From Ottowia oryzae (GTDB lineage Bacteria > Pseudomonadota > Gammaproteobacteria > Burkholderiales > Burkholderiaceae_C), in assembly GCF_003008535.1 (NCBI RefSeq), contig NZ_CP027666.1, forward strand, positions 372,001-436,000: 64,000 nucleotides of DNA, written 5' to 3'. This document shows, piece after piece, positions 34,091 to 43,389 of the stretch. The position numbers and the translations under genes were made by a program. The notes below the pieces were generated by a model that did not search any database, was not told the DNA's origin, and was given only the letters and a program-made list of their open reading frames with translations. Every line of letters starts with the position of its first letter. Within the stretch, counting starts at the first letter, position 1.

Positions 34091-35467
34091 CTAAGGCCGG
34101 TCGCGCTCCGGCACGCGCGTGTCCAGCGAGGCTGGGGTGTAGCCCGCGTCAAACACGCAACCTGCGTCCGCCTGCGGCCCATCCGCCCGGCAGGCGGCGG
34201 CGATGCTGGCGGGCGTCGGCTTGCGACCCTCGTCCACCCAGCCCAGCAGCGCGTGCATCAGCGTGGTGTAGGTCGCATCGGTGATGTAGCTGTGCGTGCC
34301 TTGGGTGGTGAAGGTCTGCACCAGCCGGCTGGCGCTGCCGCCTTGCTGCATGGTGTGCAGAAAGCGGGCTTCCAGCTCGACGAACGCGGTCGGGTCGGCC
34401 ACCCATTTGGTGCTGAGCACCGGCACGGGGATGTGGCCCTTGGGGTCGCTGTCGAGCGCGAAGCGCGCGTACGCCGCCGGGTCGGCCCGGTAGCGCTGCA
34501 CGCCGGCGTTCAGCGCCGCGTCGTCGGCCGAACCCGTGTACACCGCCCCGACGTTGCCGAACGGGCTGGCGTTGCCCGTGCGCCGTGATGAAATGTCCTG
34601 GAAGTGCCGCGTGCCCCAGTCGATGTGCGACAGGATGGCGCTGGCCGGAATCCGGATGACGCGGGTGATGGTGTCGATCTTGGCCTGCTGCTCGGCTGTG
34701 CGGCGCGCCGCCGGCTGGTTCAGCGCCAGGCACTCGTTCACACGCGCGGCAATGTCGGCGCGCTTCTTGGTCACGCCGGCGGGCAGGCCCAGGTTCAGGT
34801 CGTAGGGTCGCTCGTCCGGGCGCGGGTGGTTGTGGCACAGGTATTGGTAGACCACGCGCAGGTCGGTGCGAAAGTCGTACGAATGCGTGCCGCCGCCCAG
34901 TACGCCGCTGGTCAGCAGCACGCCGTCGTAGGGCTTTTCGCCCACCGTGGCTGCTGTGAACAGCTCGGCGCCCTTGGCCGCCACACCCGCGCCCCACGAC
35001 TGGCCGTGCAGGATGGTGCGGCGCGGCGCGCCGATGTGTTGACGAAAGATGCCGCGCAGGCGCTCGACGTCTTCGGCGGCGGCGGTCACCGCCACGCCGC
35101 CCTGGTGGTACGTGGTGCCCGCCCAGGCGTACCCGACGCGCGGCATGACCGACCAGCGCGCCAGATCTTCGGCCACGCGGTCGGCGCGCGGCGCGCCCAG
35201 GTCCGGCCCGCCGTGTGCGTGCAGCACCAGCACGCCGTTCCAGGGCGCCGGCTTCGCGATCATGTAATAAGCGCCCGCCGAATCCTGCCCGGCGTAGCAA
35301 GTGGTGCTGCTGGGCACCCCGGCAGGGCACGCGGTGACCTTGGGCGGCGCCTCTGCCTTGGCCGATGCGGCCGGGCCGCTCAGGGCGTGGGCATGGCTGC
35401 CCAAAGCGAGCAGCAAGGCCAGGGCGGCCCAGGCCGCGCGTACGGTAAGGATGCGTTGGCTGTCCAT
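34091..35467 (-). CDS. Secreted alpha/beta-hydrolase family protein
   Basis: 458 residues from MDSQRILTVRAAW; the signal peptide covers AALALLLALGSHAHA. GVLVLHAHGGPD holds the oxyanion region and ILHGQSWGAGVAAKGAEL the nucleophile elbow (G-Q-S-W-G); a C-terminal TQGTHSY may give the His. The length exceeds simple esterases. Possible roles are polyester/oligomer hydrolysis or an amide/ester hydrolase; substrate unknown. Monocistronic. Confidence 0.8.
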   Translation of the reverse strand: MDSQRILTVRAAWAALALLLALGSHAHALSGPAASAKAEAPPKVTACPAGVPSSTTCYAGQDSAGAYYMIAKPAPWNGVLVLHAHGGPDLGAPRADRVAEDLARWSVMPRVGYAWAGTTYHQGGVAVTAAAEDVERLRGIFRQHIGAPRRTILHGQSWGAGVAAKGAELFTAATVGEKPYDGVLLTSGVLGGGTHSYDFRTDLRVVYQYLCHNHPRPDERPYDLNLGLPAGVTKKRADIAARVNECLALNQPAARRTAEQQAKIDTITRVIRIPASAILSHIDWGTRHFQDISSRRTGNASPFGNVGAVYTGSADDAALNAGVQRYRADPAAYARFALDSDPKGHIPVPVLSTKWVADPTAFVELEARFLHTMQQGGSASRLVQTFTTQGTHSYITDATYTTLMHALLGWVDEGRKPTPASIAAACRADGPQADAGCVFDAGYTPASLDTRVPERDRP

Positions 35468-35610
35468 GGGAGCCCCGGTCCGCTGTGAGTTGAACAGCCG
35501 AGTGTCGCCCAAGCGGGCAGTGTCAGGGCGAGCGCAGAGCGACCACGCGCATATGTGGCGCAGCGAGCCGCATCAGCCAAAGGGCAGCCTGAAGATTAAA
35601 AAGGCCGCCA

Positions 35611-35650
35611 GCGCCAGCCTACAAAGCACTGGCCGCTATTATTTTGGAAA
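35611..35650 (-). repeat. Dispersed repeat, diverged copy
   Basis: GCCGCCAGCGCCAGCCTACA, then GCACTGGCCGCTATTATTTT. Lies between the hydrolase start and the IPTL-CTERM gene stop. Confidence 0.6.
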
Positions 35651-35668
35651 TCTCCCGCGAGGGAAGAC

Positions 35669-36256
35669 CTACCCTCGCGCCCGGCCGTGCACGCGCCATG
35701 CGACCGCCGCGGTGAGCAGCAAGCCCATCAACGCCAGGGCCAAAGTTGAAGCGGTGGGCACTGGTACGGCAGGCGGCGCGGCAAACGTCAGGTTGAGGGT
35801 GTAGGTGTAGACGCCGTTGCGGCCCTGCAAATTGATGGCGACGGTGTGGTCGGTGAACTGCACGTTCGACGCCGCGAAGCCGGGGTCGTTGGTGACCAGC
35901 GTGACGCCGGCGATGGCAGGCGAAGCTGCGGGAAACGTGAACCTGAAGCCGTTGAACTGCACGCCAGCCCAGGCATTGCTGCTGGTTGAGATGGCGATCG
36001 ACGTGGCCGATACGTCCATGGTGACCGGACCGCCGTTGATTGGGCCGCACAGCGTCGGCGTATCACCGCCGCCACTATTCGCGGGGCAATTCACTTCGGC
36101 GCCAGCGCCCACCGTCTTGCTGGCAGTGCTGTAAACCGTCGACGCATTGGGATACAACCAATCGATCGTGAACGGGGTGCCGTCAGCGATCTGGGCCCAC
36201 GCCATGCCGTGCGTCGACAGAAAAAGGACCAGCGCACCGAAAATTCGTTTTCCCAT
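35669..36256 (-). CDS. IPTL-CTERM surface-sorting protein
   Basis: 195 residues. A signal peptide (FGALVLFLSTHGMAWAQ) and a C-terminal sorting signal: VPVPTASTLALALMGLLLTA then an Arg-rich end (WRVHGRARG), the tripartite Pro-hydrophobic-basic layout of IPTL-CTERM/PEP-CTERM proteins. The body is beta-rich and Ser/Thr/Asn/Gly-rich with two Cys (EVNCP, TLCGP), lower in GC than its neighbours. Probably processed by an exosortase-like enzyme and placed at the cell surface. No sortase gene is in the window. Confidence 0.82.
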   Translation of the reverse strand: MGKRIFGALVLFLSTHGMAWAQIADGTPFTIDWLYPNASTVYSTASKTVGAGAEVNCPANSGGGDTPTLCGPINGGPVTMDVSATSIAISTSSNAWAGVQFNGFRFTFPAASPAIAGVTLVTNDPGFAASNVQFTDHTVAINLQGRNGVYTYTLNLTFAAPPAVPVPTASTLALALMGLLLTAAVAWRVHGRARG

Positions 36257-36267
36257 GACCGCATCTC

Positions 36268-36293
36268 CACGTTACGTAATGTATTAAAACGTG
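36268..36293. promoter_or_regulatory. Inverted repeat upstream of the IPTL-CTERM gene
   Basis: CACGTT and AACGTG arms flank ACGTAATGTATTAA, an AT-rich island directly before the ATG. It shares TAATGTATTAAA with the site in front of hpaR at 51073. Confidence 0.55.
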
Positions 36294-36327
36294 AATTTTA
36301 GGCACCGTTGTTGGTCAAGCGCAACAG

Positions 36328-37575
36328 CTATCTGAAAAACGCATACGCCACCCCCACCGCCACCACGATGCCCACCGCGTCGGCGAACAGGGCGCAGGGC
36401 AAGGCGTGGCGCGTGTGTTTCACGCCCACGCTGCCGAAGTACACGGCCAGCACGTAAAAGGTGGTTTCGGTCGAGCCCTGGATGATCGCGGCCAGCCTGG
36501 CCGGGAACGAGGCCACGCCGTAGGTCTGCATCACGTCCACCATCAGGCCGCGCGCGCCAGAGCCTGACAGCACCTTCATCAGCCCCACCGGCACGGCGGG
36601 CAGAAAATCGGTGGGCCAGCCCAGCGCGGCCACCGCCCAGGCGATGCCGCCCATCAGCACATCCATCAGCCCAGCGGCGCGAAACACGGCGATGGCCGCC
36701 AGCATGGCAACCAGGTAGGGGATGATGCCCACGGCCACGCCAAAGCCTTCCTTGGCGCCGTCGACGAACGCGTCGTACACGTTCACGCGCCGCAGCGCGC
36801 CCGCCACCAGAAACAGCACGATCACCGACAGAATGGCGCCGCTGCCGATCAGGCCCATCCACAGCGTGGCCTGCTCGGGCGGCATGCCGCCCAGCCACCA
36901 GGTCAGCAGACCTGCCGACGTACCCAGCACCGCCAGCGGCACCAGCAGGCTGGCGCGCCACAGCGAGATGCGTTGCACCGCCGCCACCACCAGCAGCGCG
37001 CACACCAGCGTGATGGCCGTGACCAGCAGGGTGGGTAAAAAGATGTCGGCCGCGTTGAAGCCGCTCAGCCCCTCTTTGGCGGCCATGGTCTGGCGGATGG
37101 CGATGACCGACGTGGGTATCAGCGTGAGCCCCGCCGTGTTCAGCACCAGGAACATGATCTGCGCGTTGGTGGCCGTGTCGGGCTGCCGGTTCAGGCTTTG
37201 CAGCTCCTGCATGGCCTTCAGGCCCAGCGGCGTGGCGGCGTTGTCCAGACCGAGCAGGTTGGCGCTGATGTTCATCGTCATCGCGCCCTGCGCCGGGTGC
37301 CCGGGCGGCACACCGGGAAACAGCTGCCGCATGACGGGGTTCACGCCACGGGCGAAGGCGTCGATCATGCCGGCGCGCTCGCCAATCTTCATGAAGCCCA
37401 GCCACAGGGCCATCATGCCGGTCAGGCCCAGTGCGATTTCAAAGCCGGTCTTGGCCGAATCGAACAGCGCCGCCATGATGCGCGGGAAGACGGTGAAGTC
37501 GCCCAGCAACGTTTGAGCCAGCGCCGCCACGAAGGCGCTGACGAAGAAGCCCAGCCAGACAAAATTCAGAACCAA
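36328..37575 (-). CDS. SpmA-SpmB fused nucleoside-recognition (Gate) membrane protein
   Basis: 415 residues with about ten hydrophobic segments. The N-half resembles SpmA (FPRIMAALFDSAKTGFEIAL, MTMNISANLLGLDNAATPLG, FLVLNTAGLTLIPTSVIAIR) and the C-half SpmB (VDGAKEGFGVAVGIIPYLVA, KVLSGSGARGLMVDVM, GSTETTFYVLAVYFGSVGV). In non-spore formers the role is unknown; Gate-domain transport is likely. The only start near the conserved beginning is TTG at 37575 (MVLNFVWLGFFV), with GGAGG 5 nt upstream supplied by a dispersed repeat. Confidence 0.85.
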   Translation of the reverse strand: MVLNFVWLGFFVSAFVAALAQTLLGDFTVFPRIMAALFDSAKTGFEIALGLTGMMALWLGFMKIGERAGMIDAFARGVNPVMRQLFPGVPPGHPAQGAMTMNISANLLGLDNAATPLGLKAMQELQSLNRQPDTATNAQIMFLVLNTAGLTLIPTSVIAIRQTMAAKEGLSGFNAADIFLPTLLVTAITLVCALLVVAAVQRISLWRASLLVPLAVLGTSAGLLTWWLGGMPPEQATLWMGLIGSGAILSVIVLFLVAGALRRVNVYDAFVDGAKEGFGVAVGIIPYLVAMLAAIAVFRAAGLMDVLMGGIAWAVAALGWPTDFLPAVPVGLMKVLSGSGARGLMVDVMQTYGVASFPARLAAIIQGSTETTFYVLAVYFGSVGVKHTRHALPCALFADAVGIVVAVGVAYAFFR

Positions 37576-37625
37576 ATCGGCCTCCAGCGCTTGTGCGACC
37601 AGCGCGAGAAGCTATTGTAAATGTA
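37576..37625 (-). repeat. Dispersed repeat carrying a Shine-Dalgarno
   Basis: Read on the minus strand it goes from ATAGCTTCTCGCGCTGG to AAGCGCTGGAGGCCGAT and runs straight into the TTG start of the SpmA-SpmB gene. Confidence 0.8.
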
Positions 37626-37706
37626 GCGAATGACCTATGCGCCCATGCGGCGCCGCGTGGCTGGGTGCGCGTGCGAGGCGGGGCCGCTCAGCGCTCGGGC
37701 GCAGCC

Positions 37707-38975
37707 TTAAGCCGCCGGTGCAGCGCCGTAAACCGCGTCGCGCAGCTGCGTGACCAGGGCGCCGTTCATGCCTTCGAAGGCGGTGTTGGTCAGCATCACC
37801 ACGCTCAGCCGCTGCGGTGGGTCGATGAACCAGTTGTGGCCATAGGCACCGCCCCATTGCAGCGTGCCCGCGCTTTGCGGCGAAGCGGCGGCCACCGGGT
37901 CCACCAGCACGGCGCCGCCGTAGCCAAAGCCCCAACCGGGCCCTTGCGTCTGCGCCTGCGGGCCGACCAGCGGCTGCATCCAGCCGGCCGGTGCGGCGCG
38001 CGCCAGCACGGGGGCGCCGCCCGCGCGCAGCACCTCCAGCAAACGCAGGTAGCCGGGCGCCGTGCCGATCATCCCGCCCCCGCCAGACGGAAAGGCGCTG
38101 GCCGAGTAGGCGCGCGCGGGGTCGAACACCACGCCGCTGCCGGGCGCACCTGGCGCACCGGGTATGGGCACCCGCATGTCGCGCGTCATGCGCACGGGGC
38201 GCGGCTGGCCGTTGGCGTAGGGCGTGGCCAGGCGCTGGCGGCGCGGCACCGAGAAGGCAAAGCCTTGCAGCGCGGCGGGCTGCAGCACAAGCGCGTCGAC
38301 GGCCTGCGGCAGCGGGCGGTGGGTCACGCGCTCGATCACCGCGCCGACGACGTCGATGCCCAGCGAATAGCGCCACTGCGTACCCGGCGCAAAGTACAGC
38401 GGCGCCTGCGCCAGCCGCCGCAGGTTCTCTTGCAGCGTCAGCGTCGCACGGTCCAGCCCGTCGGACACGCCCAGGCGGGCGTAGGCGCCGCCCGGCCCTT
38501 CCTCAAACCCGTAGCCCAGGCCCGAGGTGTGCAGCAGCAACTGCTGCAGCGTGATGGCGGGCGCGCTGCCGTCGGCCAGCCGGGGGCGGAAGTCGGGCAG
38601 GTAGTCGGTGACGGGGGCTTGCAGGCGAATCTGGCCCAGCTCGGCCAGGCGCAGCGCCGCCAGGGTGACGATGGGCTTGGTCATCGACGCCAGCCGGAAC
38701 GGCGTTGCCACCGTCATCGCGCGGCGCGCTTCGCGGTCGGCCTGGCCGAACGCGCCTTGGTACACGGGCAGCCCGTCGCGCGCGACGAGTACCACCGCAC
38801 CCACCACCCGCTGCTGCGCCACGGCCAGCGCCAGCGTGCGGTCTATCCGCTGGGCCATTGCCTGGTCGGGTGAAGGCCTAGCCACGGCGGGCGCGCCCTG
38901 CGCCATCGCACCGCACGTGATCGAGCCCACGGCCGCGCCCAGCAGGCTGCGGCGTTGATTCATCCACTGCGTCAT
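37707..38975 (-). CDS. Serine hydrolase, beta-lactamase/esterase (class C) family
   Basis: 422 residues from MTQWMNQRRSLLGAAVGSIT, a Tat-like or Sec signal. LASMTKPIVTLAAL holds the S-x-x-K active site; WRYSLGIDVVGAVIE carries the Tyr box (Y-S-L); QWGGAYGHNWFIDPP is the His-Gly equivalent of the third motif. Family: EstB-like esterases and penicillin-binding-protein-like hydrolases rather than true AmpC. Substrate unknown. Divergent from the LysR gene, which probably regulates it. Confidence 0.88.
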   Translation of the reverse strand: MTQWMNQRRSLLGAAVGSITCGAMAQGAPAVARPSPDQAMAQRIDRTLALAVAQQRVVGAVVLVARDGLPVYQGAFGQADREARRAMTVATPFRLASMTKPIVTLAALRLAELGQIRLQAPVTDYLPDFRPRLADGSAPAITLQQLLLHTSGLGYGFEEGPGGAYARLGVSDGLDRATLTLQENLRRLAQAPLYFAPGTQWRYSLGIDVVGAVIERVTHRPLPQAVDALVLQPAALQGFAFSVPRRQRLATPYANGQPRPVRMTRDMRVPIPGAPGAPGSGVVFDPARAYSASAFPSGGGGMIGTAPGYLRLLEVLRAGGAPVLARAAPAGWMQPLVGPQAQTQGPGWGFGYGGAVLVDPVAAASPQSAGTLQWGGAYGHNWFIDPPQRLSVVMLTNTAFEGMNGALVTQLRDAVYGAAPAA

Positions 38976-39026
38976 CGCCAATCCCTTGCGTTGCACAAGG
39001 CTGCATGGTGCGGCGCGCACCGCCAA

Positions 39027-39051
39027 GCATCAACGGCGCTAGCCTTGATGC
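39027..39051. promoter_or_regulatory. LysR-type operator
   Basis: GCATCAA and TTGATGC, perfect 7-bp arms separated by 11 bases (39027-39051), contain the T-N11-A motif of LysR regulators. Lies in the 79-bp gap between the serine hydrolase and the regulator, 3 bp before the latter's GTG. Confidence 0.85.
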
Positions 39052-39054
39052 ACC

Positions 39055-39981
39055 GTGAAGAAGCACTTAACGGAACCGGTGCCCACCAGCAGCCTGCAGG
39101 CGCTGGAGGCGGTGGCGCGCCTGCAAAGCTTCACGCGCGCGGGCGCGGCGCTGGGCGTGAGCACGGCGGCGGTGTCGCAGCACATCCGCGCGCTGGAATC
39201 GCGCGTGGGCGTGCGCCTGCTGGAGCGCACCAGCCGCCGCGTGCACACCACCGAAGCCGGGCAGCGCCTGCTGGACGAGGTCGGCCCCGCACTGGCCACG
39301 CTGTCGACCAGCCTGCAGCGGCTGGCGGCCGACCAGCACACGCCGTCCGGCCTGCTGCGCATCAACACCTCGCGCCTGGCAGCGCGCGTGTTCATCGAGC
39401 CGGTGCTGGACGCCTTCCTGGCGCGCTACCCGCTGATTCAGCTGGAGCTGTTTCTGGACGACACCTTCGCCGACCTGGTGCACGGCGGGTTTGACGCGGG
39501 CATTCGCCTGGGCGATTCGATTGCGCGGGACATGGTCGCCCTGCCGCTGGACCACGGCCAGCGCCGCATCACCGTGGCCAGCCCCGACTATCTGGCGCGC
39601 TGCGGCACACCGCGCCGCGCCGAAGATCTGCTGGCCCACCGCTGCATTCACTTTCGCATGCCGGGCAGCGGCCGCATCGAACCGTGGGTGCTGATGGTGG
39701 GCGGCAAGCCGGTGAAGGTGGAGGTGAATGCCGCGCTGATCTTCTCGGACGACAGCTGGCTGAACAAGGCCGCGGTGGCCGGCCACGGCCTGGCTCAGCG
39801 CTTTGAATGCAGCATCCGTGACGAGCTGAAAGCGGGCCTCTTGGTGCCCGTGCTGGCGCGCCACGCGCAGCCGTTTTCAGGGTTTTGCATCTACCACCCG
39901 GCGCGGCGCCTGCAAGCGCCCAAGCTGCGCGCCTTCGTGTCTTTTCTGCGAGAGTCTTGCGGGTTTGGGCCGCTGGCTTAG
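39055..39981 (+). CDS. LysR-family transcriptional regulator
   Basis: 308 residues, GTG start. Winged HTH: SLQALEAVARLQSFTRAGAA, LGVSTAAVSQHIRALESRVG and VRLLERTSRRVHTTEAG; effector domain about 95-300. It resembles the GcvA/AmpR-type subgroup. A near-perfect operator overlaps its promoter, so autoregulation and control of the divergent serine hydrolase gene are likely. Confidence 0.93.
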   Translation: MKKHLTEPVPTSSLQALEAVARLQSFTRAGAALGVSTAAVSQHIRALESRVGVRLLERTSRRVHTTEAGQRLLDEVGPALATLSTSLQRLAADQHTPSGLLRINTSRLAARVFIEPVLDAFLARYPLIQLELFLDDTFADLVHGGFDAGIRLGDSIARDMVALPLDHGQRRITVASPDYLARCGTPRRAEDLLAHRCIHFRMPGSGRIEPWVLMVGGKPVKVEVNAALIFSDDSWLNKAAVAGHGLAQRFECSIRDELKAGLLVPVLARHAQPFSGFCIYHPARRLQAPKLRAFVSFLRESCGFGPLA

Positions 39982-40057
39982 CTGCTTCGCTACCCGCGCC
40001 AGCTCGCTGTCGGTGGCCGCCGAGATGCGCCGGCGATGGCGGTCGTTCTGATTACAA

Positions 40058-40112
40058 ACAGCCGCCAGCGCCCAACCCACCAGCGCCAGAAGCTATCAAC
40101 TCAATAGCAAAT
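40058..40112. repeat. Dispersed repeat
   Basis: GCCGCCAGCGCCCAACCCAC continues into CAGCGCCAGAAGCTATCAAC and TCAATAGC. Lies in the convergent gap between the LysR and SEC-C genes. Confidence 0.8.
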
Positions 40113-40172
40113 GATTGGAGAGATGACGCGGCAGCAGCAAGCGACTTTGCGCTGGCCGCCGCCCGTGCCCCC

Positions 40173-40994
<822 letters not shown>

Positions 40995-41072
40995 GGTTTG
41001 CGGCGTTCGTTGGTGGCGTGGATGGTAGCGCCCCGGGCAGCGGCGTGGGCCGGGCCGCCGGCTGCCGCCGCG

Positions 41073-42065
41073 TCAGTACAGCCCGCGCACCTGGGCGTGC
41101 AGGCGCGCCAGGCCCAGCAGCGCGTCGGTGTAGGGCGTGGGCACGCCGGTGATCTGGCCCAGCTCGCGGACGGCGGCGACCAGCGCATCCAGCTCTACCG
41201 CGCGCCCGGCTTCCACGTCTTGCAGCATCGACGGTTTCATCGCGCCCAGCTTGCGGGTGATCACGTGGCGGTCTTCGGGCGTCTGCTCGATCGGCGCGCC
41301 GATGCGCGCGCCGATCTCGCGCGCCTCCAGCATCACGGCGGTGACAAAGCCGCGCACCAGTTCGTCGTCCAGCACGCGGTCGGACGTGGCCCCGGTCATG
41401 GCGCAGACGGGGTTCATCGTCATGTTGCCCCACAGCTTGAACCACACGTCGCGCTGGATCTGCGGCGACACGGTCACGTCAAAACCCGCGCCACCCAGCA
41501 GCGCCGCCAGCGCCTGCAGGCGGGGCGTGTCGGCGCCGGATGGCTCGCCCACGATCAGCCCGTTGCCCATGCGGTGGCGCACGATGCCAGGGCCGTCCAG
41601 CGAGCAGCTGGCGTGCACCACGCAGCCCACCACGTGCTGCGCGCCCATGGCCCGCGCAATGGCACCGCCCGCATCCACCGACTGCAGCGTGCGCCCCTGG
41701 GCCGCGCCGCCAAAGCCCTGCAGAAACCACCACGGCACGCCGTTCATCGCCGTCAGCACCACGGTGTTCGGGCCGATCAGCGGGCCGATGCCGCGCGCCA
41801 CGTCGGCCATGGCGGGCGCCTTGACCGAGACGATGACCAGGTCCTGCACGCCCAGCTCGGCAGGCTGGTCGGTGGCGTGGACGGGAAAGGCGCGCTCACG
41901 CTCATCCGCGCCGCTGCCTTCGCGCAGCCGCAGGCCGTTTGCCCGCAACGCCGCCAGCGTGGCGCCGCGCGCCACCACGTTCACCGCATGGCCCGCGCCC
42001 ACCAGGCCCGCGCCCAGCCAGCCACCGATGGCACCCGCGCCGTAGATACAGATATTTTGGAACAA
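41073..42065 (-). CDS. 2-dehydropantoate 2-reductase family protein
   Basis: 330 residues. N-terminal NADPH motif ICIYGAGAIGGWLGAGLVGA, LVIVSVKAPAMADVA, TAMNGVPWWF; C-terminal ApbA domain with WFKLWGNMTMNPVCAMTGAT and KPSMLQDVEAGRAVELDAL. PanE reduces ketopantoate in pantothenate synthesis, but several such paralogues act on other 2-oxoacids, and this one sits by catabolic genes. The start is TTG at 42065 (MFQNICIYG), 6 nt after GGAGG inside a dispersed repeat. Confidence 0.9.
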   Translation of the reverse strand: MFQNICIYGAGAIGGWLGAGLVGAGHAVNVVARGATLAALRANGLRLREGSGADERERAFPVHATDQPAELGVQDLVIVSVKAPAMADVARGIGPLIGPNTVVLTAMNGVPWWFLQGFGGAAQGRTLQSVDAGGAIARAMGAQHVVGCVVHASCSLDGPGIVRHRMGNGLIVGEPSGADTPRLQALAALLGGAGFDVTVSPQIQRDVWFKLWGNMTMNPVCAMTGATSDRVLDDELVRGFVTAVMLEAREIGARIGAPIEQTPEDRHVITRKLGAMKPSMLQDVEAGRAVELDALVAAVRELGQITGVPTPYTDALLGLARLHAQVRGLY

Positions 42066-42122
42066 AACAGGCCTCCAGCGCTTGCCAGCCGTGCGCAAGC
42101 AGCTTCAGTTTTTATAGCTGTC
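42066..42122 (-). repeat. Dispersed repeat carrying a Shine-Dalgarno
   Basis: Minus strand: ACAGCTATAAAAACTGAAGC, later GGCAAGCGCTGGAGGCCTGT, directly before the TTG start. It also reaches the stop of the class II aldolase gene. Confidence 0.85.
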
Positions 42123-42848
42123 GTCGATGCGATCGACCTGCCGCACCAGCGCGTTGAACACGTCCTGCCCGGCGCCGTGGCGCGGGTCAAACTGCAGCGA
42201 ATCGCGCGTGCACCGCGCGGCCACGTCGTCCGGCACAGGCAGCGGTGCGCCCATGCTTTGCGTGGCCAGCTGAATCTCGCACGCGCGCTGCAGCGTCCAC
42301 AGCACGGCAAAGGCCTGCGGCAGCGTCTGGCCCCAGCTCAGCAGGCCGTGGTTGCGCAGGATGACCGCCTGGCGCCCGCCTATCGACGCCAGCACGCGCG
42401 GCCCTTCTTCGGCATGGAGGGTGATGCCTTCAAAGTCGTGCGTGGCCACCATGCCGTGCAGCTGCGCGCTGTAGAAGTTGCTTTGCGACAAGCCACTGGC
42501 CAGCGACGCCACGGCCACGCCCGCCGTGGTGTGCGTGTGCATCACGCAGTGCGCGCCTTGGATGCCCGCGTGGATCGTGCTGTGCAGCACGTAACCGGCC
42601 GGGTTGATGGGGTGGCGCGAGCCGTCCAGCACCTCGCCCGCCAGGTTCACCTTGACCAGGTTGCTGGCCGTCACCTCGGTGTAGTGCAGGCCGAAGGGGT
42701 TGATCAGGAAGTGCTTTTCTCCACCCGTCACGCTGTCCGGCAGGCGCAGCGTGATGTGGTTGTAGATCATCTCCGTCCAGCCCAGCAGGGCAAAGACGCG
42801 GTAGCAGGCGGCCAGTTGCAGGCGCGCGGCGCGTTCGTCCGAGTGCAT
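42105..42848 (-). CDS. Class II aldolase/adducin family protein
   Basis: 247 residues from MHSDERAARLQLAAC. Zn ligands in AHCVMHTHTTAGVAVAS and ILRNHGLLSWGQTL; NHITLRLP and FLINPFGLHYTEV are typical of the group annotated as class II aldolase without a defined sugar. An upstream in-frame TTG (42869) would add seven residues. Ends just before the panE-like gene, possibly one unit. Confidence 0.88.
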   Translation of the reverse strand: MHSDERAARLQLAACYRVFALLGWTEMIYNHITLRLPDSVTGGEKHFLINPFGLHYTEVTASNLVKVNLAGEVLDGSRHPINPAGYVLHSTIHAGIQGAHCVMHTHTTAGVAVASLASGLSQSNFYSAQLHGMVATHDFEGITLHAEEGPRVLASIGGRQAVILRNHGLLSWGQTLPQAFAVLWTLQRACEIQLATQSMGAPLPVPDDVAARCTRDSLQFDPRHGAGQDVFNALVRQVDRIDDSYKN

Positions 42849-42881
42849 GGCAGGGTGAATGGGTGCCAACGCAGCGGCGCC

Positions 42882-43349
42882 CTAGAACATGGAATTGCCG
42901 CTGGCGGTCTTTTCGGGGACGGGCTGCGTCACGTCCCAATGCTCGGCGATCTTGCCGTTTTCCAGGCGGAAGATGTCGACGATGGCGTTGCCGCGCGTGC
43001 CCGGGTCGCGCACCGCGTGCACATGCAGGATCACGTAGTCGCCATCAACGAAACTGCGCTTGATCTCGCTGTGCGACTGCGGGAATTTCTCGCGCAGCAT
43101 GGCCACGTACTGGCGAAAGCCTTCCCGCCCGTCCGCCGCATTGGGGTTGTGCTGCACGTAGCGGTCGCCCACGTACTGCAGGGCGGCATCGGCGTCTTTC
43201 TGGTTCAGGCCTTTTTCATAAAAGGCCAGCACCGCCTGGCGATTGGCTTCGGCGGATGCGGTGGGGCTTTTGGCGCTGTGGGTTGCGCAGGCGGTCAGCA
43301 GCGCGGCGGCGCTTGCAGCGGCCAAGGCGACGAGGGGGGTACGTTTCAC
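42882..43349 (-). CDS. NTF2/SnoaL-like lipoprotein
   Basis: 155 residues. Signal and lipobox AAALLTAC, then a SnoaL-like ester cyclase/NTF2 fold: VLAFYEKGLNQKDADAALQY, VGDRYVQHNP, HVHAVRDPGTRGNAIVDIFR and ENGKIAEHWDVTQPVP. Usually soluble and annotated nuclear transport factor 2 family; here lipid-anchored. Function unknown. 40 bp downstream of hpaI, so possibly the end of the hpa transcript. Confidence 0.85.
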   Translation of the reverse strand: MKRTPLVALAAASAAALLTACATHSAKSPTASAEANRQAVLAFYEKGLNQKDADAALQYVGDRYVQHNPNAADGREGFRQYVAMLREKFPQSHSEIKRSFVDGDYVILHVHAVRDPGTRGNAIVDIFRLENGKIAEHWDVTQPVPEKTASGNSMF

Positions 43350-43389
43350 GACAGGCTCCTTCTATGCCAGACAAGGGGAACGGGGTGTT

